Assembly (NCBI RefSeq): GCF_000735195.1
Contig: NZ_JPIM01000022.1
Span: forward strand, 1 to 48,309
Length of the DNA stretch: 48,309 bases
Reading direction: 5' to 3'
Source of the DNA: Chloroflexus sp. MS-G
GTDB lineage: Bacteria > Chloroflexota > Chloroflexia > Chloroflexales > Chloroflexaceae
Shown: piece by piece, positions 1-7,913 of the stretch
Numbering within the stretch: position 1 is the stretch's first letter
Layout: every line of letters starts with the position of its first letter
Position numbers and translations under genes: made by a program
Notes under the pieces: model-generated
What the model saw: the letters and a program-made list of their open reading frames with translations, nothing else
Database searches by the model: none
Told to the model about the DNA's origin: nothing

Positions 1-200
1 ACTAACGAAGTTTCTCACCCTTTTCTTTCCGTCCGTTCTCGATACGGCGACACTCTGGAAACGCTATTTCAACTGAGTGCTTTTCAGAAGAATCGTCTCG
101 CAGTTCAGCGGATGAAACCTATCGATGGATGTACGAGCGCAGCAGCGCTGCGCTCCAACCGATCTGCTTGCTGCTGCGACAGGATAGATCGGATAGGCTC
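1..200. other. Left-edge non-coding stretch
   Basis: No convincing gene is visible here. The only structure is the GC-rich hairpin near its right end, listed separately, which lies just downstream of the minus-strand glycosyltransferase gene. Confidence 0.5.
135..155. repeat. GC-rich hairpin, 9-bp stem, 3-nt loop
   Basis: GAGCGCAGC is followed by a 3-nt loop and GCTGCGCTC, a perfect 9-bp stem preceded by TGTAC. It lies about 45 bp beyond the stop of the minus-strand glycosyltransferase. A near-identical hairpin, also preceded by TGTAC and also just beyond a minus-strand stop, occurs at 41167-41187. There is no T-run, so it may be a REP-like palindrome or a transcript-end stabiliser rather than a classical terminator. 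Confidence 0.6.
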
Positions 201-1475
201 TTATACTCTCGCGCGACACAGTTCGTTGTAGAGGGATTCGTAGCGTGGCAGCAAACGGTCGGCGGCAAAACGCTCAGTGGCAACCCGACGGGCGTTGGCA
301 CCTAATTGCCGTCGGGTATCCGGATCATTGAGCAAGCGTACAATCCAGGCTACCATCGCCGGTACCGTGGGTGCGAGAATACCGGTCTCGCCATGGCTGA
401 CAATATCAGGTGTTCCGCCAGTCGGCATGGCAAGGATTGGTGCGCCGAGCGCGGCTGCTTCGATCAATGCCCGCGCCAGTGGTTCACCCCAATTCGAGGG
501 AAAGAGGAACAGATCGCAGCGACCGGTCAGGCGTAAGAGTTCATCGTGATCAATCCAGGCCAGTACTCGACCGGGTAAGCGGTAGGTGGTTAGGGTATCG
601 GCAATAGCCTGGCGCATGGTGCCATCACCTGCAATCAAGAGGGTAAAGGGTGGAAGCTGATGACGGTGCGCAGCCAGTGCTGCGATTAGATCGATAAGTA
701 AACCGGCGCCTTTGTTCATCTCTAATTTACCAGCGAACAGTAGAAGTGCCCCGCTCCAGTCGGTGCGGGGTGGGGTGGCCGCGATAGCATCAGTGGCGGC
801 GATGTCAACAATGTTCGGCAACACGTGGATGCGGTGCGGTTCAACGATAGTGCGCAGGCGACGGGCAATGTACTGGCTGGGGGCAATCACCGCATCAGCG
901 GCGGCCAGTAACTTAGCCCGTCGGCGAAGATGGGCCAGCATGTACGGAATCGCAGGGATTGCCAGTGTCCCACGTAATGGACCGAGGCGCGCAGGGAGAT
1001 CAGTAGCTAACGCGGCCCACGAACTCTCAGGGTATGGGAGACGATTTCCATGGAGACCGGTGGCAAAGTAATCCCACGGCCAGTGATCACGCACCGTTAC
1101 GACAACCGGTACGTTGAGCGTTTCGCGGGCAAGGATTGCAGCGGCAGCAGCTTGAGTATGCTGCGCATGAATAATGTCTACGCCCCCGTTGTCGTGAGCA
1201 GCCGTGATCATTGCTTGCGCCAGTCGTGGCCAGAAGCGCTCGTGACGAACGTAGTTCTGGATAAATGGCAGCTTCGGCGCATAGTACGGGATGCGTTGTA
1301 CCGGTATCCCGGCAAGTGACGCAACGAGCGGCGAACGACAGGGCTGGCGACAGGGAACAAGAACCTGTACGGTGTGTCCGCGTGCGTGGAGGCCGGTGGC
1401 CAGAGCGTAACTGCTCCACGCTGCACCGCCACGGCCATCGGGTGGGAATACGTCTGAAGGGATCAGGATGCGCAT
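201..1475 (-). CDS. Glycosyltransferase family 4 (group 1)
   Basis: The 424-residue protein has the two-Rossmann layout of GT-B, family 4 retaining glycosyltransferases, which move a sugar from a nucleotide-sugar donor to a lipid or glycan acceptor at the cytoplasmic face. The N-terminus MRILIPSDVFPPDGRGGAA is the acceptor-side glycine-rich loop. The C-terminal half carries LLFAGKLEMNKGAGLLI and, near residue 330, a GEPLARALIEAAALG segment with the conserved Glu residues that bind the nucleotide sugar. The length is normal for the family. The start is chosen because MRILIPSD is the typical family start, but no clear Shine-Dalgarno is visible. It is a single gene. The acceptor and sugar cannot be told from the sequence; cell-envelope polysaccharide or glycolipid synthesis is likely. 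Confidence 0.9.
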   Translation of the reverse strand: MRILIPSDVFPPDGRGGAAWSSYALATGLHARGHTVQVLVPCRQPCRSPLVASLAGIPVQRIPYYAPKLPFIQNYVRHERFWPRLAQAMITAAHDNGGVDIIHAQHTQAAAAAILARETLNVPVVVTVRDHWPWDYFATGLHGNRLPYPESSWAALATDLPARLGPLRGTLAIPAIPYMLAHLRRRAKLLAAADAVIAPSQYIARRLRTIVEPHRIHVLPNIVDIAATDAIAATPPRTDWSGALLLFAGKLEMNKGAGLLIDLIAALAAHRHQLPPFTLLIAGDGTMRQAIADTLTTYRLPGRVLAWIDHDELLRLTGRCDLFLFPSNWGEPLARALIEAAALGAPILAMPTGGTPDIVSHGETGILAPTVPAMVAWIVRLLNDPDTRRQLGANARRVATERFAADRLLPRYESLYNELCRARV

Positions 1476-1740
1476 ATAGTGTGATAAGCAGCAGATCGGA
1501 CGGAGAGCACAATCGTTTGCTTTTCAGCGTGCTCTGTTCGTCTTGTCATAACGAACCACCAGGAGCGCGCTTGAAAACAGGTCTATGCCTGGGAAGTGCG
1601 TGGTTCAGGATGGTGTTCAACGTCTGGATAGTGTTCATTACTCGTTTTGCCCCGTTGTCCGCGGAGAAGCGATACACAAAAGATGAAGACCCTGCCTGAT
1701 TCACTCTCACCGCTGCAATGCAATATATTACGGCAACCTG
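1476..1740. other. Intergenic region without recognised features
   Basis: This 265-bp gap separates two minus-strand genes and should hold the promoter of the glycosyltransferase. I see no convincing -35/-10 pair, RNA gene or strong hairpin. Confidence 0.4.
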
Positions 1741-3504
1741 CTACTCAACCTGCTTGCTAAACTTCTCAATCGCGACCATCAGGTCAGAAAAGGTACGTTG
1801 TAAACCGATCAGATGCTCTTGCTGGGCACGGACAAAGCGAATAAATGGTGCATTCCGTTCACGAATCTGGTGCAGGGTTTGTTCGCTCTGGCGTTCGATC
1901 TGCTGGCGTAACTCAGCACGTAGCCGGGTGCGTACTTCATCGATCTTTTTGCGCAAACTCTCCTTCGCCTGCCGTCGTTTAGCCGGTAGAATTGCCAAAC
2001 CCAGGCCGGCCACTGTCAAAGCAGCCAGAATACCGGTAACGTCGAGTAACACCGTATGAAACAGAGCAACCAGGGTTGCGCCCAAACCGACAGCACCGAC
2101 ACCGGTAATGGCTGTTGCCGCGACTGACGACTGAATTTCGCCGGCCAACTGCTGGGCTTCAGCATTACGGTCGTAACTTGCGATAGCGATTTGCGCAGCC
2201 TGCCCGAGATGTTCTAACAAAGCCTGCCGATTGTAGGCAAAACTCCCGCCAACTTGACCCAACATCTGGTCGCGATAGGCCAGCGCGCGCTGTTGAATAA
2301 ACTCGTCAATACTTTGTTGTAGACGGAGATTTTTTTCAACCAGCCAGTCGATTAACTTCTGAATGCGTTCATCGATCTGGTGATAGGTATCCCCGATAAC
2401 CTCGCGCTCGAAGTCAGCTCGCAGTCGATTTCCATCCACCAGATCGCGAATCCGGCTCAGTCGGATCGTTTCATCACAGAATCGTTCGCCCCGTTCTTGC
2501 AGTGCAATCAACACTCTATCAATTTCGCCGATGTGGTATTCGGCATCTTGCTTCAGTTCATCGTGAAAAAGGGCCAATTGACGTTCGATCTGCTCAATGG
2601 CGTACACATCATCACGCAGGGTTGCCAGACGGGATTCGGTAGCAGCGAGGTATGTTTCAGTTACCCGTCGTGCTACCCCTAGCGGCGAGAGTATCTTCAA
2701 TCGAAAGCGGGTCTCTTCATCGAGGGTGTCAATCACGAAGTGCTCGAAGGCCGCCATACCACTGGCCTGCCATTGCTCGACTGCATGATCGGGTTGTTGC
2801 CGCGCCTGCAATGCACGGCGAGCCGAGACCAGAAACAGCTCAGGCGATTGTTCTAGCACTCGATTGACGTGCTCTCGTACAAATTGGGCAACTTGCTCTT
2901 GCTCGGCAGGGGTTAGGATGTCAATTTTATTGATCACAACGACAACCTTCTTACCCCAGTCTTTTATCAACTCAAGAAATGTCCGTTCGCTTTCGGTAAA
3001 GGGGCGGTCGGCAGAGGTAAGAAAGATCACCAGATCGGCGCGCGGAATAAAATCGCGGGTCAGACGTTCGTGCTGCCGAATGACAGCGTTGGTGCCGGGT
3101 GTGTCAACCACAGTCAGTTGACGGAGCATCTCGGCAGGGTAGTGGTGAAGCCGTAGACCGGGTTCGATCAGTTCATCAAACGGTTCATCACCGTATTTCA
3201 GCAACGTGATCGCATCGGTGGTTGGCGTCACGCCCTCTGGTAATACCTGTGCGCCAAGCAAGGCATTGAGGAAGGTGGATTTACCGGAATTAAACTCACC
3301 GGCGACAACGATCAGAAACAGCTCGCGCAGACTGGCCCGACAGCCGGTGAGAGCGTTGCGGTCAGTTGTTTCGACATCGGGGCCAAACTGATCGAGCGCG
3401 GCGTCGATCTGGTGCAACAACGCTTCGAGATCGTTGAGCAACACATCTTGCTGATCGGTGGTTAAACGTCGCCGACGAAACAGGCCAAAGGGTAGTGTTA
3501 TCAC
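1741..3504 (-). CDS. Dynamin-like GTPase, membrane-associated
   Basis: The 587-residue protein has a GTPase domain with G1 GEFNSGKSTFLNALLG (about residues 68-83), a threonine-rich switch 1 (GVTPTTDAIT), G3 DTPG and G4 NKID. A long predicted helical region follows, with a hydrophobic hairpin at about residues 440-490 and a basic-helical C-terminus. This is the layout of bacterial dynamin-like proteins, which bind and remodel membranes using GTP. The start is GTG with only a weak purine stretch upstream. It lies 31 nt downstream of the small membrane-protein gene and is probably co-transcribed with it. Bacterial dynamins often come in pairs, but only one is seen here. The family call is firm; the cellular role (membrane fusion, stress repair or phage response) is inference. 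Confidence 0.88.
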   Translation of the reverse strand: MITLPFGLFRRRRLTTDQQDVLLNDLEALLHQIDAALDQFGPDVETTDRNALTGCRASLRELFLIVVAGEFNSGKSTFLNALLGAQVLPEGVTPTTDAITLLKYGDEPFDELIEPGLRLHHYPAEMLRQLTVVDTPGTNAVIRQHERLTRDFIPRADLVIFLTSADRPFTESERTFLELIKDWGKKVVVVINKIDILTPAEQEQVAQFVREHVNRVLEQSPELFLVSARRALQARQQPDHAVEQWQASGMAAFEHFVIDTLDEETRFRLKILSPLGVARRVTETYLAATESRLATLRDDVYAIEQIERQLALFHDELKQDAEYHIGEIDRVLIALQERGERFCDETIRLSRIRDLVDGNRLRADFEREVIGDTYHQIDERIQKLIDWLVEKNLRLQQSIDEFIQQRALAYRDQMLGQVGGSFAYNRQALLEHLGQAAQIAIASYDRNAEAQQLAGEIQSSVAATAITGVGAVGLGATLVALFHTVLLDVTGILAALTVAGLGLAILPAKRRQAKESLRKKIDEVRTRLRAELRQQIERQSEQTLHQIRERNAPFIRFVRAQQEHLIGLQRTFSDLMVAIEKFSKQVE

Positions 3505-3535
3505 AGCTTTCTCATCAAACGTTCAGTCGCGCAGG

Positions 3536-3910
3536 TTACATGCCGAGGTTACGGGTGACAACCGCCAGAGCTGCCAATGTCAGCATCAGGCCGGTGATGC
3601 CATACAGCAGACCAGGGACAAGATTGGTGCGATCCCAGAACGGATTCCGGCGTACTGGCGTGTTGGTTTCGATCCGACGGCCACGCCAGTACGTGACCCT
3701 GGTTGTTGGTCGCGTACCGGGAATTGCTAGCCCAAGCATTTGGGCAGCATGATAGATCAACCAACTGCCTGGCAGCGCGAGGGCCAGGGCAGTGATCGGC
3801 CACGGTAGACTCCGTGCATTTGCCAGGACAATGATAATAACAAAGAGCGCAATCCAGCGCCAATCGATGCGCAGCGCAGGCACAGACATCTCCTTTCGTA
3901 ATACAAACAT
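3536..3910 (-). CDS. Small membrane protein, unknown function
   Basis: The 124-residue protein has a pair of hydrophobic segments at about residues 19-52 (WIALFVIIIVLANARS and ITALALALPGSWLIYHAAQML) and another near the C-terminus (LLYGITGLMLTLAALAVV). Between them is a basic loop, so it is probably a three-span inner-membrane protein. I do not recognise a family. Two starts are possible: ATG at 3910, or ATG at 3889 (MSVPALRID), which directly abuts an AAAGGAG sequence. That spacing is too tight for the inner start, so the upstream ATG is kept with reservation. The gene precedes the dynamin-like GTPase by 31 nt, which suggests a shared membrane role. Confidence 0.7.
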   Translation of the reverse strand: MFVLRKEMSVPALRIDWRWIALFVIIIVLANARSLPWPITALALALPGSWLIYHAAQMLGLAIPGTRPTTRVTYWRGRRIETNTPVRRNPFWDRTNLVPGLLYGITGLMLTLAALAVVTRNLGM

Positions 3911-3975
3911 GATAGCACATGTAGGGAAAGTGGAAGGTGGATCGCGAGGAGGACTACCTGTTAGGTGAGTCCTAC

Positions 3976-4353
3976 CTACACGACCTGATGCAATGCCTGC
4001 ATAACGAGTGGCGCCAGTTCGCGCAATTCAATCGGCTTGGCGGCGTAGAGTTCAACACCTAGTGCCTGCATTCGGGCGCGTAACCCAGGGGTATCATAGG
4101 CCGTCAGGGCCAGGATAGGGAGGTACGGACGGTATGTGCGCACCGCTTTGATGAGTGCCGCTGCTGCACTGTACGGACTGGGATCGACAATCAGCAGATC
4201 GACATGACCATTGGCACACGCCAGCCAGGCCTCGTTCGCGTTGGTGGTTGCTTCGACAATAACTTCATCACCAAGCAAAGCTTGCAAGCCACGTTGCGTA
4301 ACCAGCGCTGCTGTTGGATCGTCGTCGTAAATTTGAATACGATAAGCTGCCAT
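3976..4353 (-). CDS. Stand-alone response-regulator receiver domain
   Basis: The 125-residue protein is a single CheY-like receiver with no output domain. The acidic cluster D10-D11-D12, the phosphoacceptor D57 (LLIVDPSP), the switch threonine T84 (LALTAYD) and the lysine K106 before proline (AAKPIE) are all present, so it should be phosphorylated by a histidine kinase. Its kinase is not adjacent; the only kinase in the window is at 13.5-15.7 kb and belongs to another operon. Single receivers of this kind act by protein-protein contact, for example on motility or phosphorelay partners. It is transcribed divergently from the T-box-controlled thrS operon. Confidence 0.88.
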   Translation of the reverse strand: MAAYRIQIYDDDPTAALVTQRGLQALLGDEVIVEATTNANEAWLACANGHVDLLIVDPSPYSAAAALIKAVRTYRPYLPILALTAYDTPGLRARMQALGVELYAAKPIELRELAPLVMQALHQVV

Positions 4354-4487
4354 GGTATCAGCTTCCAGGTATGGGTTGAATCGGTAGTATTCGCATGCCG
4401 TGTTCTCGTTTTCATCCTATGCTGTTATCATCTATCCGGCGAGACTTGAGGCAACAACGTGTAGTGGTAAACCAATAACAAATCTGC

Positions 4488-4516
4488 TTGACTCTGAGGT
4501 TGCTTCGCGTTACCAT
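4488..4516 (+). promoter_or_regulatory. Candidate sigma-70 promoter of the T-box/thrS operon
   Basis: TTGACT (4488-4493) and TACCAT (4511-4516) are separated by exactly 17 bp. This would start transcription near 4523, shortly before the T-box leader structures. No other pair upstream fits as well. Confidence 0.5.
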
Positions 4517-4569
4517 GGCGGCGGCAGTAGTGTAAAGCGCCGACGAGGACGAGTAGCCCGATACTAACC

Positions 4570-4781
4570 ACAGGGAGAGCGCGTCGTGACTGAGAGCGTG
4601 CTCGGTCGCAGATCGGGTGAAAACCCCCTCTGAGTGGCTCCCGGAACGCAGATTGCCAGTATGGGAGCACGGGATTCGCCCGTTATCGCGAGGAATGAGG
4701 CCGGACACCGGATGGTGTTCGGTGAACACAGGGTGGAACCACGAAGCAGCTCTTCGTCCCCGTGCGGACGGAGAGCTGTTT
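4570..4781 (+). promoter_or_regulatory. T-box riboswitch leader (tRNA-sensing), thrS operon
   Basis: The T-box core AGGGTGGAACCACG is at 4730-4743. It can fold into the classic antiterminator: a short GGG/CCC helix (4731-4733 with 4758-4760), the 7-nt bulge TGGAACC that pairs with the tRNA acceptor end, and the ACGAAG/CTTCGT helix (4741-4746 with 4752-4757). This is mutually exclusive with the terminator at 4747-4778. Upstream, GGGAG at 4573-4577 can pair with CTCCC at 4638-4642 as the base of Stem I, and ACGGG/CCCGT forms a small hairpin at 4669-4683. The downstream thrS makes tRNA-Thr the expected ligand. A possible ACC specifier sits at 4623-4625, but I could not confirm its loop context. 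Confidence 0.88.
4747..4781 (+). terminator. T-box attenuator terminator hairpin
   Basis: CAGCTCTTCGTCC (4747-4759) pairs with GGACGGAGAGCTG (4766-4778) with one wobble pair, around a 6-nt loop, and is followed by TTT. It overlaps the antiterminator, so uncharged tRNA should favour read-through. The U-tract is short (TTTCCGTT), so termination may be partial. Confidence 0.8.
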
Positions 4782-4805
4782 CCGTTAGGCACGAAGGAGT
4801 AACGT

Positions 4806-5384
4806 ATGCGCGTGTCCGCCCGTCGGCTCGCTGCCCGGCGGCGAGAAACAACTGGCTGTGCCAGTCAGGTCATCCGCATTGGCCTGGGATTGGTGACCAT
4901 TGCTCTGCTCTTTATGTTGCTTGTTCGCCCGCAGATCAGTGTGACGCTTGGTCGTCGTTTTGCCGATCTGCTCGCCCCTTCAGGGCCGACGGTTGACGTT
5001 GCCGGTGCTCCGCTGCCGGTGTTGGTTGCAGCTCTGCCACCAGGTAGGGTAACGGTTAGCGAAGCCGAGGTTAACGAATATCTAACCGATATTGGGGCTA
5101 CGTTGCCGGTCGAGGCAGTGCAGGTTCGCTTTCAAAACGAACGCGCCGTGATAAGCGTCCAGGCTTACGGTATGACTGGAGTGATCAGTGGTGGAATTAC
5201 TGTGCGTGATGGACGCCTTGCCGTCCTCGATCCCCAGGTTGCGGGGCCATTGGCGATGTTTCTCTCGGCGCCTGATCTTACCACTGTTCTGAACGAACGA
5301 CTTAACGCTGAATTCAGTCGGCAAGATCGCCAGATAATTGAGGCGCGGATCATCGACGGTTACTTGACCATTGTTACAAGATAG
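4806..5384 (+). CDS. Membrane-anchored extracytoplasmic protein, YpmS/DUF2140-like
   Basis: The 192-residue protein has a basic N-terminus and one membrane anchor (about residues 25-42, IRIGLGLVTIALLFMLLV). A roughly 140-residue beta-rich domain follows, of the kind seen in YpmS (DUF2140) or LmeA-like lipid-binding proteins (SEAEVNEYLTDI, then alternating strands, then LNERLNAEFSRQD). The family assignment is by general resemblance only. An AAGGAG at 4794-4799 is well placed for the ATG. It is the first gene after the thrS T-box and its stop overlaps the Shine-Dalgarno of thrS, so it should be induced by threonine starvation along with the synthetase. No functional link is known. Confidence 0.75.
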   Translation: MRVSARRLAARRRETTGCASQVIRIGLGLVTIALLFMLLVRPQISVTLGRRFADLLAPSGPTVDVAGAPLPVLVAALPPGRVTVSEAEVNEYLTDIGATLPVEAVQVRFQNERAVISVQAYGMTGVISGGITVRDGRLAVLDPQVAGPLAMFLSAPDLTTVLNERLNAEFSRQDRQIIEARIIDGYLTIVTR

Positions 5385-5399
5385 GAGGAAACACTCGCT

Positions 5400-7184
5400 A
5401 TGCCAGTCGATCCAAACAGCGATCCCTATTACCGCTTGCGTCACTCGCTGGCCCATGTGATGGCGCAGGCTGTGCTAGAAATCTTTCCCGATGCCAAAAT
5501 TGCGATTGGACCACCGATTGAAAATGGCTTCTACTACGATTTTGATTTGCCACGTCCGCTAACGCCTGAAGACCTGACCGAGATTGAAAAGCGGATGAAG
5601 CGTATTATCGCTGGCAATCATCCATTTATCTACCGTGAAGTCAGTGCGGAAGAAGCTCGCCAGATCTTTGCCAATCAACCGTATAAGCTAGAGCTGATCG
5701 AAGGTTTAGCTAAAGGGCTTGACGAGTACGGTGAGACGCATCATGGCGATACCGTTATTTCGACGTACCGTCAAGATACCTTTGAAGATCTCTGCCGTGG
5801 CCCCCATCTCAACCACACTGGCGAGATCAATCCTGAAGCCTTCAAGTTGATGAGCATTGCTGGTGCTTACTGGCGTGGTGACGAAAAAAACCGTCAGTTG
5901 CAACGCATTTACGGTACAGGTTGGAATACCAAAGAAGAACTGGAAGCATACTTGCATCGGCTAGAGGAAGCACGTAAACGTGACCATCGTCGCCTTGGTA
6001 AAGAGCTGGGTCTCTTTTTCTTCTCTGATGACATCGGTCCTGGTTTGCCGATCTTTACTCCCAAGGGCGAGATCATTCGGCACGAAATGGAAACGTATGT
6101 GCGAGAAGTTCAGACCCGCTACGGTTATCAGCACGTCTGGACAGGTCACGTCGTGAAAGAGCAGCTCTACCGCAAGTCGGGGCATTACGATAATTATCGT
6201 GAGAGCATGTTCCCGCCGATGGTTGAGAGCGAAGACCTCATCTTCCGGCTCAAACCGATGAACTGTCCTAGTCACATGACTCTCTACAACCAGCTCGGTG
6301 TCATCAGCTACCGCGATCTCCCGATCCGCTTTGCTGAATTCGCAACCCTTTACCGCTACGAAGATAGCGGTGCGTTAAGCGGGTTAACCCGTGTGCGTGC
6401 ATTGACGCAGGATGATTGCCATATCTTCTGCCGCCCCGATCAAATCCAGGAGGAGTTTAGCCTCGCGCTACAGGTCATTCGTGAGGTGTTGAGTACCTAT
6501 AAGTTTACCGACTATAAAGTGCGCCTATCACTGCGCGGGAAAGAAGGAAAATACGTTCAGGATGATGAAAAGTGGGAATTAGCGACCGCAGCGCTGCGCA
6601 GCGCCCTCGAAGCTAACGGCGTCGATTACTTTGAAGCTGAAGGTGAAGCCGCCTTCTATGGGCCGAAAGCCGATTTTCTTGCGCGTGATGTGTTAGGGCG
6701 CGAATGGCAACTAAGCACGATCCAGGTCGATTTTATTCAACCCGCCCGTCTGGGTTGCGAATACATCGGTGAAGACGACAAACCTCACACCCCCGTCGTC
6801 TTACACCGTGCCGTCACCGGTACGACCGAACGGTTTATGGGTATTTTAATTGAACATTACGGTGGGGCATTTCCACTCTGGTTGGCACCTGTGCAGGCGG
6901 TGATCATCCCCATCACCGACAAACAAATGGATTTTGCCCGTCAGGTACGTCAGCGGCTGTTTGCCGCCGGTCTGCGCGTTGAACTCGACGACAACCGTGA
7001 CCGGATGCAAGGCAAGATTCGTCGTGCTCAGTTGCAGAAGATTCCGTATATGCTTATAATCGGCGCCAGAGAGGAAGCTGCCGATGCTGTTGCTGTGCGC
7101 ACCCGTAGTGGTGAAGACCTGGGTGCAATGGCCGTTGACGCATTCCTGGCACGTGCGCTAGATGAGATTCGCACCCGCAAGTGA
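5400..7184 (+). CDS. thrS: Threonyl-tRNA synthetase (lacks TGS domain)
   Basis: This class II synthetase charges tRNA-Thr with threonine. The protein begins almost directly with the editing-domain segment RHSLAHVMAQAVLEIFPDAK, so the N-terminal TGS (N1) domain of the usual ~640-residue enzyme is missing; this one has 594 residues. The second editing motif is at CRGPHLNHTGEI. Catalytic-core features follow: MNCPSHM with the zinc cysteine, motif 2 RFAEFATLYRYEDSGAL, a zinc histidine in DDCHIFC, PVVLHRAVTGTTERFMG with the third zinc ligand and motif 3, and a C-terminal anticodon-binding domain. AGGAGG at 5383-5388 precedes the ATG. It is expressed behind the T-box at 4570-4781. Confidence 0.97.
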   Translation: MPVDPNSDPYYRLRHSLAHVMAQAVLEIFPDAKIAIGPPIENGFYYDFDLPRPLTPEDLTEIEKRMKRIIAGNHPFIYREVSAEEARQIFANQPYKLELIEGLAKGLDEYGETHHGDTVISTYRQDTFEDLCRGPHLNHTGEINPEAFKLMSIAGAYWRGDEKNRQLQRIYGTGWNTKEELEAYLHRLEEARKRDHRRLGKELGLFFFSDDIGPGLPIFTPKGEIIRHEMETYVREVQTRYGYQHVWTGHVVKEQLYRKSGHYDNYRESMFPPMVESEDLIFRLKPMNCPSHMTLYNQLGVISYRDLPIRFAEFATLYRYEDSGALSGLTRVRALTQDDCHIFCRPDQIQEEFSLALQVIREVLSTYKFTDYKVRLSLRGKEGKYVQDDEKWELATAALRSALEANGVDYFEAEGEAAFYGPKADFLARDVLGREWQLSTIQVDFIQPARLGCEYIGEDDKPHTPVVLHRAVTGTTERFMGILIEHYGGAFPLWLAPVQAVIIPITDKQMDFARQVRQRLFAAGLRVELDDNRDRMQGKIRRAQLQKIPYMLIIGAREEAADAVAVRTRSGEDLGAMAVDAFLARALDEIRTRK

Positions 7185-7195
7185 GGAGTATCTCC

Positions 7196-7618
7196 ATGAC
7201 CGTTGAGAACGACGCTATTGCCGAGGTGGCACGCCGATTTGCCGAGGCGGTTCACGCCGAACGGACTGCAACGCTCGAAGCGCTGGCGGCTGAACGCGAA
7301 GCTGCCCAACGTTTACTGACCGCACTGCGCCGCGAACACGAACGACAGACGGCGTCGGCGGCTGGCGCCTTTATTACTGGGGTGGTGGTCGGAGCGGTGC
7401 TAGGCTTTGCAGTAGTTGCCCTGTTCAATCCGCGTTCAGGTCATGAAACCCGTCAATATCTTGCCGCACGTGTTAGTGTGGTACGCCAATCGTTTGCTGA
7501 ACGGTTACGGGCAGCCATTTCGGCCGGCCAGCGTGCTGCCGCCGAACGTGAGCAAGAGCTGTGGCGCGAATATCGCAAACGTATGAGTGAACAACCTCCC
7601 CAAGAGCCACTGGCGTGA
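7196..7618 (+). CDS. YtxH-domain-like small membrane protein
   Basis: The 140-residue protein begins with a charged helical stretch rich in Ala, Glu and Arg (about residues 1-55). A single glycine-rich membrane segment follows (FITGVVVGAVLGFAVVALF) with the NPRSGHETRQ loop typical of YtxH-like proteins, and the C-terminal part is amphipathic helix. The ATG at 7196 is preferred over the in-frame GTG at 7181, because GAGGAG overlapping the thrS stop is correctly spaced for it. It is the last gene of the T-box operon. YtxH-like proteins are poorly characterised and linked to stress; no specific role can be given here. Confidence 0.8.
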   Translation: MTVENDAIAEVARRFAEAVHAERTATLEALAAEREAAQRLLTALRREHERQTASAAGAFITGVVVGAVLGFAVVALFNPRSGHETRQYLAARVSVVRQSFAERLRAAISAGQRAAAEREQELWREYRKRMSEQPPQEPLA

Positions 7619-7688
7619 TCGATCTGCGAACTATCATATCGATAGCGCTGTCTGGTCGGTCTTGAGGCGGAGTGGTGGTTCACCACTA

Positions 7689-7720
7689 GAATGGGGCGGG
7701 GTCGGAACCCGCCTCTTCCA
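7689..7720 (+). terminator. Terminator-like hairpin after the thrS operon
   Basis: GGCGGG (7695-7700) pairs with CCCGCC (7708-7713). A flanking GAATGG and a later CCATTC could extend the fold. It is 75 bp past the last gene of the operon. There is no U-run, so it could also be a REP-like palindrome. Confidence 0.35.
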
Positions 7721-7780
7721 CCATTCCATCAGCGTGAAAGTATTTCGGCGAACAATCGCTATTGTAGGGTAGGAATGCGG

Positions 7781-7786
7781 TATACT
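7781..7786 (+). promoter_or_regulatory. cinA: Candidate -10 element upstream of cinA
   Basis: TATACT stands alone as a strong -10 hexamer about 130 bp before the cinA start. No good -35 is found at 16-18 bp. The 295-bp gap between the YtxH-like gene and cinA holds nothing else that I can recognise apart from the hairpin at 7695-7713. Confidence 0.3.
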
Positions 7787-7913
7787 GCGTGAAGATGATG
7801 TTTATAAACCTGATACCTCAGCCCAGCGGGGAACGTAAGCGCACTGCAAAGACCTACCACATCGGATTGAAACAAGCTTCGGCTCGTCGGTAGCACATCA
7901 CAACGAGGATTGC

